64,000 nt of DNA. Source: Pikeienuella piscinae (GTDB lineage: Bacteria > Pseudomonadota > Alphaproteobacteria > Rhodobacterales > Rhodobacteraceae). The position numbers and the translations under genes are program-made. Positions 16,058 through 28,108 of the stretch are shown here, in pieces. Numbering within the stretch: position 1 is the first letter of the stretch; each line of letters opens with the position of its first letter. The notes beneath the pieces are model-generated. The model saw only the letters and a program-made list of their open reading frames with translations, made no database searches and was not told the origin of the DNA. The stretch covers positions 3,662,001 through 3,726,000 of the forward strand of contig NZ_CP049056.1 in assembly GCF_011044155.1 (NCBI RefSeq). The letters run 5' to 3'.

Positions 16058-17764
16058 TCAGGGTTCCGCACGGGAGGCGGGGGCGGTGGGCCGGGTTGGC
16101 TCCGCCCGGCGAAATGTCCATTTCACCTCGCCCCTGTAATCCTTCGCCAGCGCCCTGACCACGATCTGTTTTGTCGCGCGCGGCTGGGCCCTGCGTTCGT
16201 CGAGATAGACGCTTTCCTCGATCGAAAGCGCGCCGCCGGACTGGCGCATGACCCAGACATCGCTACCGCCCGGATTGAGCCGGATCGCAGAGCCGGCGAG
16301 AAAGACGTCCGCCTCAACATCGGGATGAAGATGAAATCGGATGGTGAAGCGGACGGCGCCATGCGTGTCGCGCGCCGCGGCCGCGTTGAATGTGGCGCGC
16401 GGCCCCGGCCCGCTGGCGACGAGCCGGTCGACGCCGCGAAGGTCGAAGCCATCCGCGGCCAGATAGAGACGACGCTGATGGATCAGACCATGGCTCCGGA
16501 GCCAGCCGTCATGCTCCGCGACAAGCCATATGCCGGTCTCGTCCTCTTCGCGCACGGCGCTGACATGCCCCGGCGCGGCCATCGGTGGCTCTTCCGTGTC
16601 GGCGAGCGTTCGGGATATCCGATCGATCGTCAGACCGCTATGCGCGGCGGCGGCGCGCGCCGCCCTGCGCCAGTCTGGGCTAAACCGGGCGCCGGGGCCG
16701 CAATTGACGATGACGGGGCGTCGTCCGATGGCCGCCTCGATGCAGAAAAGACTGGCGTGATCGGTCGCTGCGGCCCGTCGTCCTTCACCGCCGGAATCGA
16801 AGATCAGCGCAGCGCGGCCGGTGGCGAGCCGGTGGTAGCCCATCACCTCTTGCACGGGCGCGCCGGCCCGGACGCCCGATGCGGCCAGAGCGCGGTCGAT
16901 CTGTTCCGGCTCGCCTGCGCCTCCGCCATGAAACCGCGCCAGAGAGCCATCGCCGAAGCGCAGCGCGCGGATCGCTGCGGCGAGCCGCTCCAGCGCGTCC
17001 AGGTGCGCCGGCGCCGGCTCACGCCGGGCCGCTGTGAGGCTTCGCGCCGTCCAGGCGAGTGTTCCCAGCGCCTCGACCAGGTCCTCGGGGTTGCGCGAGG
17101 CGAGCCCGCCATCGCCGCCGATACGGCGCGCGGCCTCCCGTCCCAGGGCGGCGACCCCCTCCGCGATCATCCGTTCGGCGCCGAGAGCCAGCCCGGCGTG
17201 GACCATCCCGGCGGCGGCCTCAAACCGCGGCAGTCCGGGCGGGGCGCGCCGCCAGCGACGGCGGAGGTAACGCGCCTGCCTGCCGATGGCGCGGAGGAAC
17301 GCGCGAGCGCGATCGGGCCCGGCGTCGTCGAGGATCGCCGGCGCATGGCAGACCCAACACGTCAACCGCCTGCCGGTCAGGTCTGGGCGCCAGCCGGGTC
17401 CGTCTCCCGCGCCGTAGCGCTCGATCCACGCGAACAGCCAATCGGCGAGCCGGGCGCGGGTCGCGGCGTCCGGCGCGGCGGCGAAATCGTCAAGCCAGTC
17501 GAAGCTATGGAGGGCCGCCATCCATGCGCGGGACGGCGGCGGCTGATCCCAGGGGCTCTCGCCATGCGCCTCGACCAGCGCGCCGCCGAAGCGCAGCGCG
17601 CCGGCGGCGAGTTCCCGCGCCCTGCCGCCGTCGCCGGTCCAGAGAGGTTCGGGCGTGGCGACGAGGGTCTTCGGCGTCGCTCCGAACCGGGCGAGCCATG
17701 CATGAAAGCGGTCCCCGGCGCCGGGGCGCCAAGCTGCGACCGCGTTCGCTTGGATTTCTGTCAT
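16058..17764 (-). CDS. Heparinase II/III-like protein
   Basis: This 568-residue protein has the layout of heparinase II/III-like proteins of alphaproteobacteria: an N-terminal alpha-helical toroid rich in Trp and Arg, and a C-terminal beta-sandwich (PF07940-like) beginning around [39 protein letters not shown] and [19 protein letters not shown] match conserved blocks of the latter. No signal peptide is apparent, which is odd for a polysaccharide lyase. It sits between rsmB and purH as in other Rhodobacterales, so a housekeeping envelope role is possible. Catalytic activity is not established from the sequence. Confidence 0.8.
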   Translation of the reverse strand: MTEIQANAVAAWRPGAGDRFHAWLARFGATPKTLVATPEPLWTGDGGRARELAAGALRFGGALVEAHGESPWDQPPPSRAWMAALHSFDWLDDFAAAPDAATRARLADWLFAWIERYGAGDGPGWRPDLTGRRLTCWVCHAPAILDDAGPDRARAFLRAIGRQARYLRRRWRRAPPGLPRFEAAAGMVHAGLALGAERMIAEGVAALGREAARRIGGDGGLASRNPEDLVEALGTLAWTARSLTAARREPAPAHLDALERLAAAIRALRFGDGSLARFHGGGAGEPEQIDRALAASGVRAGAPVQEVMGYHRLATGRAALIFDSGGEGRRAAATDHASLFCIEAAIGRRPVIVNCGPGARFSPDWRRAARAAAAHSGLTIDRISRTLADTEEPPMAAPGHVSAVREEDETGIWLVAEHDGWLRSHGLIHQRRLYLAADGFDLRGVDRLVASGPGPRATFNAAAARDTHGAVRFTIRFHLHPDVEADVFLAGSAIRLNPGGSDVWVMRQSGGALSIEESVYLDERRAQPRATKQIVVRALAKDYRGEVKWTFRRAEPTRPTAPASRAEP

Positions 17765-17825
17765 GATCCGCTCGACAACCGCGTTCCCGGCCCTCTCACC
17801 AGCCTACGCCGCGCTGGGCGCGCTG

Positions 17826-19094
17826 TCACGCGCGCCGCCGGAAGCGGGTGGCGAAGAACCCGTCCAGCCCGCCGCTCTCCGGCCAGAGGTCCGGGCGGGC
17901 GCGGAAATCCCCCGCCGAAGTCAGGAGCGCGGCGTCGCCGATCTCCGCCGGGTGGATCGGCGCCCGCTCCGCCTCGGGATGCGCTTTCATGAAGGCGTTG
18001 GCGCGCGACTCTCCCTCCGCCTTGATCAGCGAGCAGGTGGCGTAAATCAGCGCGCCGCCGGGCGCGACCAGCGCCCAGGCGGCGTCGATGAGCCGTGCCT
18101 GTAGCGTGGTCGCGGCCGGGAGGCCGGCGCCGTCGCGTATATGAGGCAGTTCAGGATGCCGACGGATCGTGCCGGTCGCGGTGCAGGGCGCGTCAAGCAG
18201 CACCAGGTCGAAAGGGTCGGCGGCCCATTCCAGCGCGTCGGCGACAATGAGTTCCGCGCTCAGCCCGGTTCGGGCGAGGTTCTCCTCGACCCGCTTCATG
18301 CGCGTTGCCGCAGCGTCGAGCGCCGTCACAACCCAGCCTGCGGCGGCGAGTTGCATGGTCTTGCCGCCCGGCGCCGCGCAGAGGTCGAGCGCGCGCCGTC
18401 CTTCGCCCGACCCGGCCAGCCGCGCCGGAACCGCGGCGGCGGCGTCTTGCGCCCACCAGTCGCCGGTGGCGAAGCCGGGCAGGTCGGTAAGTCGGCCCGG
18501 CCGCGCCAGCCGGACCGAGCCGGTCGGCGTCGCCACGCCGCCGAGCTGCGTCGCGAGCGCCGCCGCGTCGTCATTCTTCGGGGTCAGATCGAGCGGCGCC
18601 GGTCGCAGGTGCGCGGCGGCGATGGCGGCGGCGCCGACCCTGCCCCAATCGGCGCGGAGCGCGCGCCAGAGCCAGTCAGGCGCCCCGAGACGGGCGTGAT
18701 CCAGCGTTTCCCAGACCTCCGGCCCTTCGGCGGTGACCCGGCGCAGCACGGCGTTGACGAGACCGGCGAGCGGTCGCGTGCGCTTGCCGGCCTTCGCGAG
18801 GCGCACTGCGGAATCGACGACGCCATGCGGCGCCTCGCGGAGCGCCAGGATCTCCGTCGCGCCGAGGCGCAGGATCGCATGCGTGTCCTTCGCCGCAGCG
18901 CGCTTCATGAAATGCGCCAGCGTGGCGTCGATCGGGCCGAGCCAGCGGATCACGCCGCGCGCCAGCGTCAGCGCGCGCGCCCGCTCCGCCGGGGCGAGCG
19001 CGGCCGGAAGCGCCGCCTCGTCCAGCATCGCGCCCTCTTCGGTGACGGACCGGATCAGAACAAGCGCCCCTTCGCGTGCGGAAAGGCCGCTCAC
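17826..19094 (-). CDS. rsmB: 16S rRNA m5C967 methyltransferase, RsmB-like
   Basis: This 422-residue protein combines an N-terminal NusB-like RNA-binding domain (about residues 1-140) with a C-terminal SAM methyltransferase. Motif I is [14 protein letters not shown], the catalytic pair is seen in [16 protein letters not shown] and [13 protein letters not shown], both cysteines of the RNA m5C family. The order fits RsmB. Its start overlaps the htpX stop by four bases, so it is coupled to htpX. The heparinase-like gene follows after 61 bp. The precise target base is inferred from the family. Confidence 0.92.
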   Translation of the reverse strand: MSGLSAREGALVLIRSVTEEGAMLDEAALPAALAPAERARALTLARGVIRWLGPIDATLAHFMKRAAAKDTHAILRLGATEILALREAPHGVVDSAVRLAKAGKRTRPLAGLVNAVLRRVTAEGPEVWETLDHARLGAPDWLWRALRADWGRVGAAAIAAAHLRPAPLDLTPKNDDAAALATQLGGVATPTGSVRLARPGRLTDLPGFATGDWWAQDAAAAVPARLAGSGEGRRALDLCAAPGGKTMQLAAAGWVVTALDAAATRMKRVEENLARTGLSAELIVADALEWAADPFDLVLLDAPCTATGTIRRHPELPHIRDGAGLPAATTLQARLIDAAWALVAPGGALIYATCSLIKAEGESRANAFMKAHPEAERAPIHPAEIGDAALLTSAGDFRARPDLWPESGGLDGFFATRFRRRA

Positions 19095-19978
19095 CCCCAG
19101 GGTCCGCGCGCCGGGCGGGTGGCCGGCGACGTACGGCGGCCGAGGCTACGTCCGGCCATCTCCTCCAGCGCCTTGATCCTGTTTTCAGGGTTGGGGTGGG
19201 TGGAGAATAACTTGTCCGCCCCGCGCCCGGTCAGCGGGTTCATGATGAAGAGATGCGCGCTCGACGGGTTCCGCTCCGCGCTCGGCATCTCGATCCGCCC
19301 GGCGACTCCGGCGATCTTCGAGAGCGCGGAGGCGAGCGCGAGCGGGGCGCCGCAAATTTCGGCTCCGGCGCGATCGGCTGCGTATTCGCGGGTGCGCGAT
19401 ATCGTCATCTGCACCACGCTCGCTGCGATCGGCGCGAGAATCATCACCAGAAGCGCGCCGATCAACCCGCCGGCGCCGCGATTGTCGCGAAAGAAGAAGG
19501 CGAATTGCGCCAAGAAACCGATCGCACCGGCGATGGTCGCGGCGACGGTCATGATCAGCGTATCGCGATTGCGGATATGCGCCAGTTCATGCGCCATCAC
19601 CCCGGCCAGTTCATCTTCCGACAGCATCCTGATCAGACCGGTGGTGGCGGCGACGGCGGCGGTCTCCGGGCTTCGGCCGGTGGCGAAGGCGTTCGGCTGC
19701 TCGGAATGAATGATGTATATTTTCGGCGTCGGTAGCCCGGCGTTCCGCGCCAACTGCTCGACCATCCCATATAGCGCCGGCGCGCCGGCGCGCGTCACGG
19801 GCTCCGCGTTGTGCATACGCAGCGCCATCTTGTCGGAGTTCCACCACGCCCAGCCGTTCATCGCCAGCGCGACGAGAAACGCGACCAGCGCGCCCCCCGC
19901 GCCGCCGAGAAGATACCCGACGGCGAGAAAGAGGCCGGTCATCGCCGCCAGCAGCAAGGCTGTCTTTGCGTAATTCAT
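19091..19978 (-). CDS. htpX: Membrane zinc metalloprotease HtpX
   Basis: This 295-residue inner-membrane M48 protease takes part in quality control of membrane proteins. Two N-terminal hydrophobic segments (residues about 5-40) precede the protease domain. The zinc site is HELAH (residues 130-134), with the downstream glutamate region [30 protein letters not shown] is a classic HtpX block. Two further hydrophobic segments follow the zinc site. It is the first gene of the run through purH. The SDHAF4-like gene starts divergently 35 bp away. Confidence 0.96.
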   Translation of the reverse strand: MNYAKTALLLAAMTGLFLAVGYLLGGAGGALVAFLVALAMNGWAWWNSDKMALRMHNAEPVTRAGAPALYGMVEQLARNAGLPTPKIYIIHSEQPNAFATGRSPETAAVAATTGLIRMLSEDELAGVMAHELAHIRNRDTLIMTVAATIAGAIGFLAQFAFFFRDNRGAGGLIGALLVMILAPIAASVVQMTISRTREYAADRAGAEICGAPLALASALSKIAGVAGRIEMPSAERNPSSAHLFIMNPLTGRGADKLFSTHPNPENRIKALEEMAGRSLGRRTSPATRPARGPWG

Positions 19979-20013
19979 CCACTATACCCCGGAATGACGT
20001 TCAGGAGGGATAT

Positions 20014-20214
20014 ATGTCCGGAGAGCCGAAGGATAAAGAAGCCAAGACGGCAATGCGGATCGCGGAGGCGGCGACGCGGGCGCTGAAGGAGGCCGAAGCG
20101 CGCCGGGCCGCCAACAGGCAGCCGGTGTTGCCAACCGAACTTGGCGGCCGCGACGGACCCGAGCCGACGCGCTACGGCGACTGGGAGAGCAAGGGCGTCG
20201 TTTCAGATTTCTGA
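20014..20214 (+). CDS. DUF1674 protein, SDHAF4-like succinate dehydrogenase assembly factor
   Basis: The protein is 66 residues from the ATG at 20014, preceded by AGGAGGG. The C-terminus, ELGGRDGPEPTRYGDWESKG followed by VVSDF, is the DUF1674 signature; in mitochondria the homologue SDHAF4 binds flavinylated SdhA. The N-terminal half is an Ala/Glu/Arg-rich helix. The gene is divergent from htpX, a conserved neighbourhood. Function in this organism is inferred from the family. Confidence 0.9.
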   Translation: MSGEPKDKEAKTAMRIAEAATRALKEAEARRAANRQPVLPTELGGRDGPEPTRYGDWESKGVVSDF

Positions 20215-20976
20215 CCTGACGACACAAATGTCTTGGTCACATTTGTCCTGTGGAGCGCCTCCCGATCGCGCGGCGCCTACCCCGCGGAGGTGAAGCTGTT
20301 GGCGCATTCTGGGCGCGAAACGACGCCGACGAAGCGGGGCGATTCGGTTGGAACCGCATGGCTGAACTCAGCCGCGATGTTCGACACGCCGGCGCCGATC
20401 TCTCTGATAAGGCGCAGGGCGGTCGTCAGTCTGCTCGCGGTGGGAATTTCATTGAGGCTGACGTTATGCCGCTATGGGCGCCGCCGGTAGGGGCGGGTTG
20501 TCGGACCGAACGCCCGTGCGGCGCGATTCGACGGGAGTTCCCCGGAGGAAATCAGTTGCGACAGGAAGCTCTCAGCGCTTCGATCGTCAAGTCTTCACCG
20601 ACGCCGGCCGATCGCGCCGCGTGCGGCCAGGAGATGCTCAGACCCTTGAGGTCGTGCGCGCTGCGATCGCCAAGTGCGACGGTAAGTCCCGGGCGTGTGG
20701 GATCGGCGCGTTGCTTTCGTTGGTGAACTCCAGAACCGCATGGCGTCCGGTCCCGCCCGCCGGAAAAAGCGTATTCGCGACGGCGCGGGCCGAAACATAT
20801 CCGAACAGGTCGACCACGAAGCATTCGGGCGGCTCGACGCCCGGCGGCGACGCCAATCTGGCGGCGTGAAGCGCGGCGACCGATTGGCGGAAGCCCAGAT
20901 TCGCAGCCGAGCTCCGCGCCATGTTGGGCAAGCGGCGTCGGAGTCCTGCTCTCTTACGCTTAAGCCACCGAAGGAT
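20215..20976. other. No intact gene; possible decayed coding sequence on the minus strand
   Basis: About 760 bp separate the SDHAF4-like gene from tRNA-Lys. On the minus strand from about 20931 a frame begins MPNMARSSAANLGFRQSVAA and reads as plausible protein (ECFVVDLFGYVSARAVANTL, HAVLEFTNESNAPIPHARDL), then appears to continue in another frame as VALGDRSAHDLKGLSISWPH and on to an end near 20552. That suggests a frameshifted remnant. I recognise no family. Plus-strand frames here look like noise. Confidence 0.3.
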
Positions 20977-21052
<76 letters not shown>

Positions 21053-21224
21053 GCCGGCGCTCGGATAGCGTTTTGATCGGGAAGGCGCAAGCGACTTTTG
21101 CCGCCCAGGCCCCGGCGACCCGCGGCTCGGGGGCGACGCCGGTCGCCAGTTCTTAACCAGCATGGCCTTAGGTTCGGCGACGCCCTGCGGATGGATGGCG
21201 TCCGGTAAGGAGGTCGGCGAGCGC

Positions 21225-22601
21225 ATGATCCTGATGGTCGACGACGATCCCGCTCAGCGGCGGATGACCGGCGCCATGCTGACGGCGGTGAACCGGCGCT
21301 GGATCGAAGCGGAGGGCGGGAGCGCTGCGCTTGACGTCCTGAACGGGCCGCTCGGGCCCCGGGTTTCGCTGGTCCTTCTCGATCTCGCGATGCCGGACCT
21401 TGACGGGATGGAGGTCTTGGCCCGGCTTCGTCCGGCGCGCCGCGACCTGCCGGTGATCGCCTTGACCGCGCTCGGCTCAGTCGCTCACGCGGTCGCGGCG
21501 ATGCGCGCTGGGGCGCAGGATTTCCTGATCAAGCCGGTCGCGCCGGAACGGCTGGAGACGGCGATCCGCGCGGCGTTGAGCCGCGAGGGCGCGGAGCGTT
21601 CCCGGCGCCGCGTCTCCGCGCCGCTCGCTATCGACGGCTTCGCCGCGCTCGTCGCCCGCAGCCCGGTCACGAGAGGCGCGATCCGGTTGGCGGCGCGCGC
21701 CGCGCGCTCGACGATCCCGGTGCTCATCGAAGGCGAGAGCGGCGTCGGCAAGGAGGTTTTCGCGCGGGCGATCCACGCCGCGTCCGATCGGGCGGCGGGC
21801 CCGTTCGTCGCGGTGAACTGCGGCGCGCTGCCGGAGATGCTGGTCGAGTCGATCCTCTTCGGCCATGAGAAAGGCGCTTTCACCGGCGCCGTGGCTCGGC
21901 GTATCGGCAAGTTCGAGGAAGCGGATGGCGGCGTTCTCTTCCTCGACGAGATCGGTGATCTGCCGCTCGGCGCGCAGGTCAAGCTGCTTCGCGCGGCGCA
22001 GGAGGGCGAGGTCGATCCGGTCGGCGGCGCGCGAACGATTCGGACCGATATCCGCCTGATCTCCGCCACCAACCGCGACCTGGCCGCCGAAGTCGCTGCG
22101 GGCCGCTTTCGCGAGGATCTCTTCTACCGGATCGGCGTCTTTCCTGTGACGCTGCCGGCGCTTCGCGAGCGGCGCGAAGACATCGCGCCGCTCGCTGAGC
22201 GCTTCGTCGCCCGTTTCGCGGCGCAGGAGCGCAAACCCGTCGTGGGGCTGGATACGGCGGCGCTGGCTTTGCTGACCGCAGCGCAATGGCCGGGCAACGT
22301 CCGCCAACTCGAGAACGCCATCCATCGCGCCGTGGTGCTGAGCGAAGGCGCGCTCCTCGGCGCCGCGGATTTCAGCCATATCGGCCCCCCCGCAGCCGGA
22401 GGACACGCGACGCGGACGTCCGAGCGCCAGGCGTTTTTCGACGAGGACGGTCATATCCGGCCCCTGGTGGAGATCGAGGCGGCGGCGCTGGAGGCGGCGC
22501 TCACCCGTTATGGTGGCGCCATGTCGGAGGCCGCGCGCCGTCTCGGCATCGGACGCTCCACACTCTACCGCAAAACGCGGGGCGGGACCGGGCAGGCCTG
22601 A
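21225..22601 (+). CDS. Sigma-54-dependent response regulator (NtrC family)
   Basis: The protein is 458 residues from the ATG at 21225, with AAGGAGG 11 bases upstream. A receiver domain (MVDDDPAQ at the start, phospho-acceptor Asp53 in [11 protein letters not shown], Lys in FLIKPV) precedes an AAA+ domain with Walker A GESGVGKE, the sigma-54 contact loop GAFTGA and Walker [11 protein letters not shown]. The C-terminal Fis-type helix-turn-helix is [17 protein letters not shown]. It therefore activates RpoN promoters when phosphorylated. No sensor kinase is adjacent, so it is an orphan here and its signal is unknown. It is not NtrC proper by context. Confidence 0.92.
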   Translation: MILMVDDDPAQRRMTGAMLTAVNRRWIEAEGGSAALDVLNGPLGPRVSLVLLDLAMPDLDGMEVLARLRPARRDLPVIALTALGSVAHAVAAMRAGAQDFLIKPVAPERLETAIRAALSREGAERSRRRVSAPLAIDGFAALVARSPVTRGAIRLAARAARSTIPVLIEGESGVGKEVFARAIHAASDRAAGPFVAVNCGALPEMLVESILFGHEKGAFTGAVARRIGKFEEADGGVLFLDEIGDLPLGAQVKLLRAAQEGEVDPVGGARTIRTDIRLISATNRDLAAEVAAGRFREDLFYRIGVFPVTLPALRERREDIAPLAERFVARFAAQERKPVVGLDTAALALLTAAQWPGNVRQLENAIHRAVVLSEGALLGAADFSHIGPPAAGGHATRTSERQAFFDEDGHIRPLVEIEAAALEAALTRYGGAMSEAARRLGIGRSTLYRKTRGGTGQA

Positions 22602-22608
22602 ATCCGGC

Positions 22609-22895
22609 TCAGGCGGCGGGCCCCGGAACCATGCCGAGCGCGTGGAGATATAGGTCGAGCATCGCCTCTTCCTCCTCGCGTTCCTCGGCCTTTTTCTTGC
22701 GCAGCCCGACGACCTTGCGGAGCGTCTTCACATCGAAACCATTGCCCTTGGCTTCGGCGTAAACCTCCTTCACCTGATCGGCGATCTCTTTCTTCTCCTC
22801 CTCGAGCCGTTCGATGCGCTCGACGATGGATTTCAGCTGCCCGGCGGCGACGGCGGTGGTCGAAAAGCCGGACTCTTCAAGGACATCATCGGCCA

Positions 22896-22896
<1 letters not shown>
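22609..22896 (-). CDS. gapR: GapR family DNA-binding protein (DUF2312)
   Basis: This 95-residue protein matches the GapR/DUF2312 family: an N-terminal tail, then [39 protein letters not shown] and a charged [13 protein letters not shown]-like run. In Caulobacter GapR clamps overtwisted DNA and supports topoisomerases during replication and transcription. The whole protein is predicted helical and tetramer-forming in the family. Its ATG overlaps the ferredoxin stop by one base (TGATG), so the two genes are coupled. Functionally unrelated partners make this pairing curious. Confidence 0.92.
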
Positions 22897-24690
<1,794 letters not shown>

Positions 24691-24736
24691 TGTGGAGCCG
24701 GTGGTGAACCGGCCGGAGCCTCGATCCGCCAACGGT

Positions 24737-25987
24737 CTATTCGGCCGGTTGCGCCAGCGGCCCGCGCGCCAGTCGCGTCTCGCGCCCCTTCTCGGGATGG
24801 CGCGGCACGAGCGTGGCGAGAAAGAGCGAGACACAGGCCATCGCCGCGGCGAGGCTGTAGACGGATGCTGGATCGACCAGCCAGAGATAGCCGAGCAGCG
24901 CGGGAAGGAAAACCGCCGCGATATGGTTGATGGTGAAGGCGACCGCCGCCGTTGGGGCCTGGTCCTCCGGGTCGGCGATCTTCTGGAAATAGGTCTTTTG
25001 CGCGAACGCCATGGTGAAGAGGATATGATCGACGACATAGAGCGCCGCCGCCGCCTCCCATGGCCAGGCGAACCAGTAGAGCCCGGCATAGAACAGGAAT
25101 ACGGTCAGCAGCCCGGAATACTCGACGATCAGCGCGAGCCTTTCGCCGCGGCGCGCGATCACCCTGCCGATCAGCGGAGCCGCGAAGATCATCACGCAAT
25201 AGTTCAGCAGCATCAGTCCGGCGACGTGATGGAGATGGAATCCGTAAAGCTCCACCATCATGAAGGCGGCGAAAACCGTGAAGATCTGCCGCCGGGCGCC
25301 GGCCATGAAGACAAGCGCGTAATAGAGCCAGTAGCGCCGCTTCACGACGAAATCCTTGCGCTGGACCGTGTCGGAGCGGAATTGCGGATAGGCGAGCCAG
25401 CAGACCAGGGCGACGGCCATGCAGAACCCGCCCGAGGCCCAGTAGATCGTGCGGTAGGAAAGATCGAAGAACTCCCAGGCGAGGACGATCGAGCCGTAGG
25501 AGACCAGCGCGCCCGCAGACGCCGCCGAAACGATCCGGCCCAGGATTCTCGGCGCTTCCGCCTTCGGCAGCCATTGCAGCTGCAGGCTCTGCGCCACGGT
25601 CTCGAAATAGTGAAAGCCGAGTGAAGAGATGAAGGTGACGACCAGAACGCCTTGAAGCGTCGGAAACTCCGCCGTCAGCGCCGAGCCGAACCCGAGAAGA
25701 AAGAGCGAGATCAGCCCGAATGTCTGCTCCTTGATCAGCGCGAAGATGAAGATCGCGAGAAAGGCCAGAAAGCCCGGGATCTCGCGCACCGTGTGCATCC
25801 AGCCATTGTCGGATCCGTCGAAATGGACGACCTCGATAATGAAATTCGCCGCCACCGCCATCCATGTCGAAAACGCCAGCATGGAGCCGAAGGCCATCAG
25901 GATCAGCATCGACTCAGGCCGGCGCCAGCGCGGCAGCGCGCGACCTTCGGCGAGGCTCATCTCCGGTCGATAGCGGGGGAGGGACAT
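24737..25987 (-). CDS. MFS transporter
   Basis: The protein is 416 residues from the ATG at 25987, preceded by AAGGAG about 10 bases away. About twelve membrane segments are visible (for example SMLILMAFGSMLAFSTWMAV and ALYVVDHILFTMAFAQKTYF). The central loop has QFRSDTVQRKDFVVKRRYWL. It fits the major facilitator superfamily, but I recognise no substrate signature. Residues near the first helices (VVHFDGSDNGWMHTVREIPG) are typical of a group seen in Rhodobacterales. It is followed by the MATE exporter. A decayed PhzF-like gene is divergent upstream. Confidence 0.82.
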   Translation of the reverse strand: MSLPRYRPEMSLAEGRALPRWRRPESMLILMAFGSMLAFSTWMAVAANFIIEVVHFDGSDNGWMHTVREIPGFLAFLAIFIFALIKEQTFGLISLFLLGFGSALTAEFPTLQGVLVVTFISSLGFHYFETVAQSLQLQWLPKAEAPRILGRIVSAASAGALVSYGSIVLAWEFFDLSYRTIYWASGGFCMAVALVCWLAYPQFRSDTVQRKDFVVKRRYWLYYALVFMAGARRQIFTVFAAFMMVELYGFHLHHVAGLMLLNYCVMIFAAPLIGRVIARRGERLALIVEYSGLLTVFLFYAGLYWFAWPWEAAAALYVVDHILFTMAFAQKTYFQKIADPEDQAPTAAVAFTINHIAAVFLPALLGYLWLVDPASVYSLAAAMACVSLFLATLVPRHPEKGRETRLARGPLAQPAE

Positions 25988-26239
25988 TGGGGAAGGCTCC
26001 TTCGGAGACTTCGTATACGCTATTGCGCCGCCGAGGCCACGAATTTTGCGCCGGCCCGGTCGATATGGCGGTGGGGGGAGGCGACGGCGACTCGCCCGAT
26101 GGACTGAACGCGGCGCCGCCCGCCTTTTCCGGCGCGGGCGCGAAGATCGGCCGGCCGCCGCTTCGGCGCGGGCCGCTATGCCCTGCAATTTGACGACGCG
26201 CTGGTCGCGGTCGCCGCTTAAGCCGATGGCGATGGCTGA

Positions 26240-26728
26240 CGCGCGGCGCTGACCTCGGCGCGGAACGCGCATCGCGCGCCGGAGCCCAGGCTCCTCGCCG
26301 CCGCGTTTGCGATATTCTGGCTCGATGAGGCCGATCTCGGCCCCGAACTGTCGCCGGTCAGGGCGACGGCCGGCGCTGAGCGGCTGATCGTTCCCTTCCG
26401 GACGCGCGTGGGGCTCGCCCACCAGGAATATGATCCTCGCGCCAGAGCGAGGCTCCTGAACGCGCATGAACCCATCGGCGCGTATTTCCTGAACCGGCGT
26501 GACGAGCGCGCTTTCAACGCCCGGCTCGCCTTTCCGACCGGCGGTGTTTTCGAGGGCGCGGCTGCGGCGGCGCTCTCGGGCTGGCTGCGCGACAGCGGCC
26601 GGTTGACCGGGGCGATCACAATCATTCAGGCCGAGGATATGGGCGCGCCCACGCGCCTCCACGCGGTCTCAACGGCCGAAAAGGGCGCGCCGGTCAGGGT
26701 GTCGGGCGCGACGCGACGTCTCGATTGA
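26240..26728 (+). pseudogene. Decayed PhzF-like isomerase, C-terminal half only
   Basis: From 26240 to the stop at 26728 one frame reads like the C-terminal half of a PhzF/diaminopimelate-epimerase-fold protein: LLAAAFAIFWLDEADLGPEL, AERLIVPFRTRVGLAH, EPIGAYFLNR and a final EDMGAPTRLHAV segment that parallels the usual EMGRPSR. The normal EDPATGSA active-site loop has become TGGVFEGAAAAAL, and no N-terminal half with the catalytic Glu is readable upstream; a stop at 26237 and other frames intervene. No start with a ribosome site is present. I infer a pseudogene. Confidence 0.6.
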
Positions 26729-26770
26729 GCCTATCGCGCGACCGCCGGGAAATCGGCTATGCTGCGCGCC

Positions 26771-27451
26771 ATGTCGATCTGGACCCGCATCGCCGAAGCG
26801 CTCTCCGCCCTTTCCAAGGGCGAGGGGCTTTCCGCTGTCTTCGACAGGCTGAAGACCCCGCCGGAACGTTCGGTTGGCTTCACCATCGCGGTGATCGCGC
26901 TCGGCGCGAAGATGGCGAAGGCTGACGGGCGGGTGACGCGCGACGAAGTCATGGCCTTTCGCGAGGTCTTTCAGATTCTGCCCGAGGACGAGAAGAGCGC
27001 AGCGCGCGTCTTCAACTTGGCGCGCAACGATGTCGCCGGGTTCGACGGCTACGCGCGCCAGATCGCCCGGCTATTCGGACCGGACAGCGCGGTGCTGGAG
27101 GACGTGCTGGAGGGACTGTTTCACATCGCCCTCGCCGACGGCGAGTATCACCCGTCGGAAGACGCCTTTCTCGCCGAGGTCGCGTCGATCTTCGGCCTGT
27201 CGGATGCAGCGTTCGAAGCGATCCGGGCGCGCTATTCGCCCGATCATCACGACCCTTACGCCGTTCTCTCGGTGACGCCGGAGACGCCACTGTCCGAAAT
27301 CCGGAATCGCTGGCGCGCCATCGTGCGGGAGACGCATCCGGATCGTATGATCGCCCGCGGCGTGCCCGAGGAAGCGGTGAAGATGGCGACTAGGCGGCTC
27401 ACCGAGGTGAACGACGCCTATGAGGCGATCAAGGCGAGACGCGCCGCCTGA
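26771..27451 (+). CDS. TerB-like and J-domain protein (DjlA-like)
   Basis: This protein of 226 residues has an N-terminal TerB-like helical domain (VGFTIAVIALGAKMAKADGR through LADGEYHPSEDAFL, with its characteristic acidic repeat ADGR and ADGEY) and a C-terminal J domain with RETHPDRM, the HPD motif needed to stimulate DnaK. This is the DjlA layout but without DjlA's membrane anchor. The ATG at 26759 is an alternative start; neither has a clear ribosome site. The engB gene ends just 3 bp away on the other strand. A role as a DnaK co-chaperone is inferred. Confidence 0.88.
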   Translation: MSIWTRIAEALSALSKGEGLSAVFDRLKTPPERSVGFTIAVIALGAKMAKADGRVTRDEVMAFREVFQILPEDEKSAARVFNLARNDVAGFDGYARQIARLFGPDSAVLEDVLEGLFHIALADGEYHPSEDAFLAEVASIFGLSDAAFEAIRARYSPDHHDPYAVLSVTPETPLSEIRNRWRAIVRETHPDRMIARGVPEEAVKMATRRLTEVNDAYEAIKARRAA

Positions 27452-27454
27452 AGG

Positions 27455-28108
27455 CTACTCAGCGAGCAGCCTCGCCACAGCGGCGCGGAGCGTCGGGATC
27501 CCTGCACCGGTTTCGGACGAGGTGGCGATGAGTGCTGGAAACGCGGTCGGGTGCCGCTTCAGGTCCTCGCCGACCCGTTCGACGACCTTCGCCAGCGCCG
27601 CTGCGCCGATCTTGTCGGATTTGGTCAGCACCGCCTGAAAGCTGACCGCCGCGCCGTCGAGCAGCGTCATGATCTCGTGATCGACCGGTTTGACGCCGTG
27701 GCGCGCATCGATCAGCACATAGGCGCGCCGCAATGTCGCCCGGCCCGCGAGATAGGTCTTCAGCAGCGCCTGCCAGCGCGCCACCACCTCGACCGGCGCC
27801 TCGGCGTAGCCATAGCCGGGCAGGTCTACCAGCCAGAGCGCGCCGGAAAGGTCAAAGAAGTTGATCTCCTGCGTTCGGCCCGGTGTATTGGAGGCGCGGG
27901 CGAGCGCCTTTCGCCCGGTCAGCGCGTTGATAAGGGAGGATTTGCCGACATTGGAGCGGCCGGCGAAGCAGATCTCCATCCGGTCGGCCGCCGGCAGCCC
28001 GTCCATCGCGACGACGCCCTTGACGAAGTCGCAGCGGCCGGCGAAGAGCTTGCGGCCGGCTTCGGCATCGGCGGCTTCCGGTTCTTTGGCGAGGGGGAAA
28101 AGGCTCAT
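27455..28108 (-). CDS. engB: Ribosome biogenesis GTPase EngB (YihA/YsxC)
   Basis: This 217-residue GTPase supports large-subunit ribosome assembly. The G motifs are complete: GRSNVGKSSL (G1), NTPGRTQ (G2 region), DLPGYGYAE (G3), TKSDK (G4) and ATSSETG (G5). Length fits. Its ATG overlaps the MOSC stop by four bases, so it is the end of the coupled yidC-MOSC-engB set conserved in Rhodobacterales. Confidence 0.96.
   Translation of the reverse strand: MSLFPLAKEPEAADAEAGRKLFAGRCDFVKGVVAMDGLPAADRMEICFAGRSNVGKSSLINALTGRKALARASNTPGRTQEINFFDLSGALWLVDLPGYGYAEAPVEVVARWQALLKTYLAGRATLRRAYVLIDARHGVKPVDHEIMTLLDGAAVSFQAVLTKSDKIGAAALAKVVERVGEDLKRHPTAFPALIATSSETGAGIPTLRAAVARLLAE

Noticed and set aside
24691-25089. 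N-terminal extension of the MATE protein
   Set aside because: The extension is antisense-like, Arg/Ser-rich and overlaps the MFS gene in another frame; the first membrane helix starts right after the ATG at 24690.
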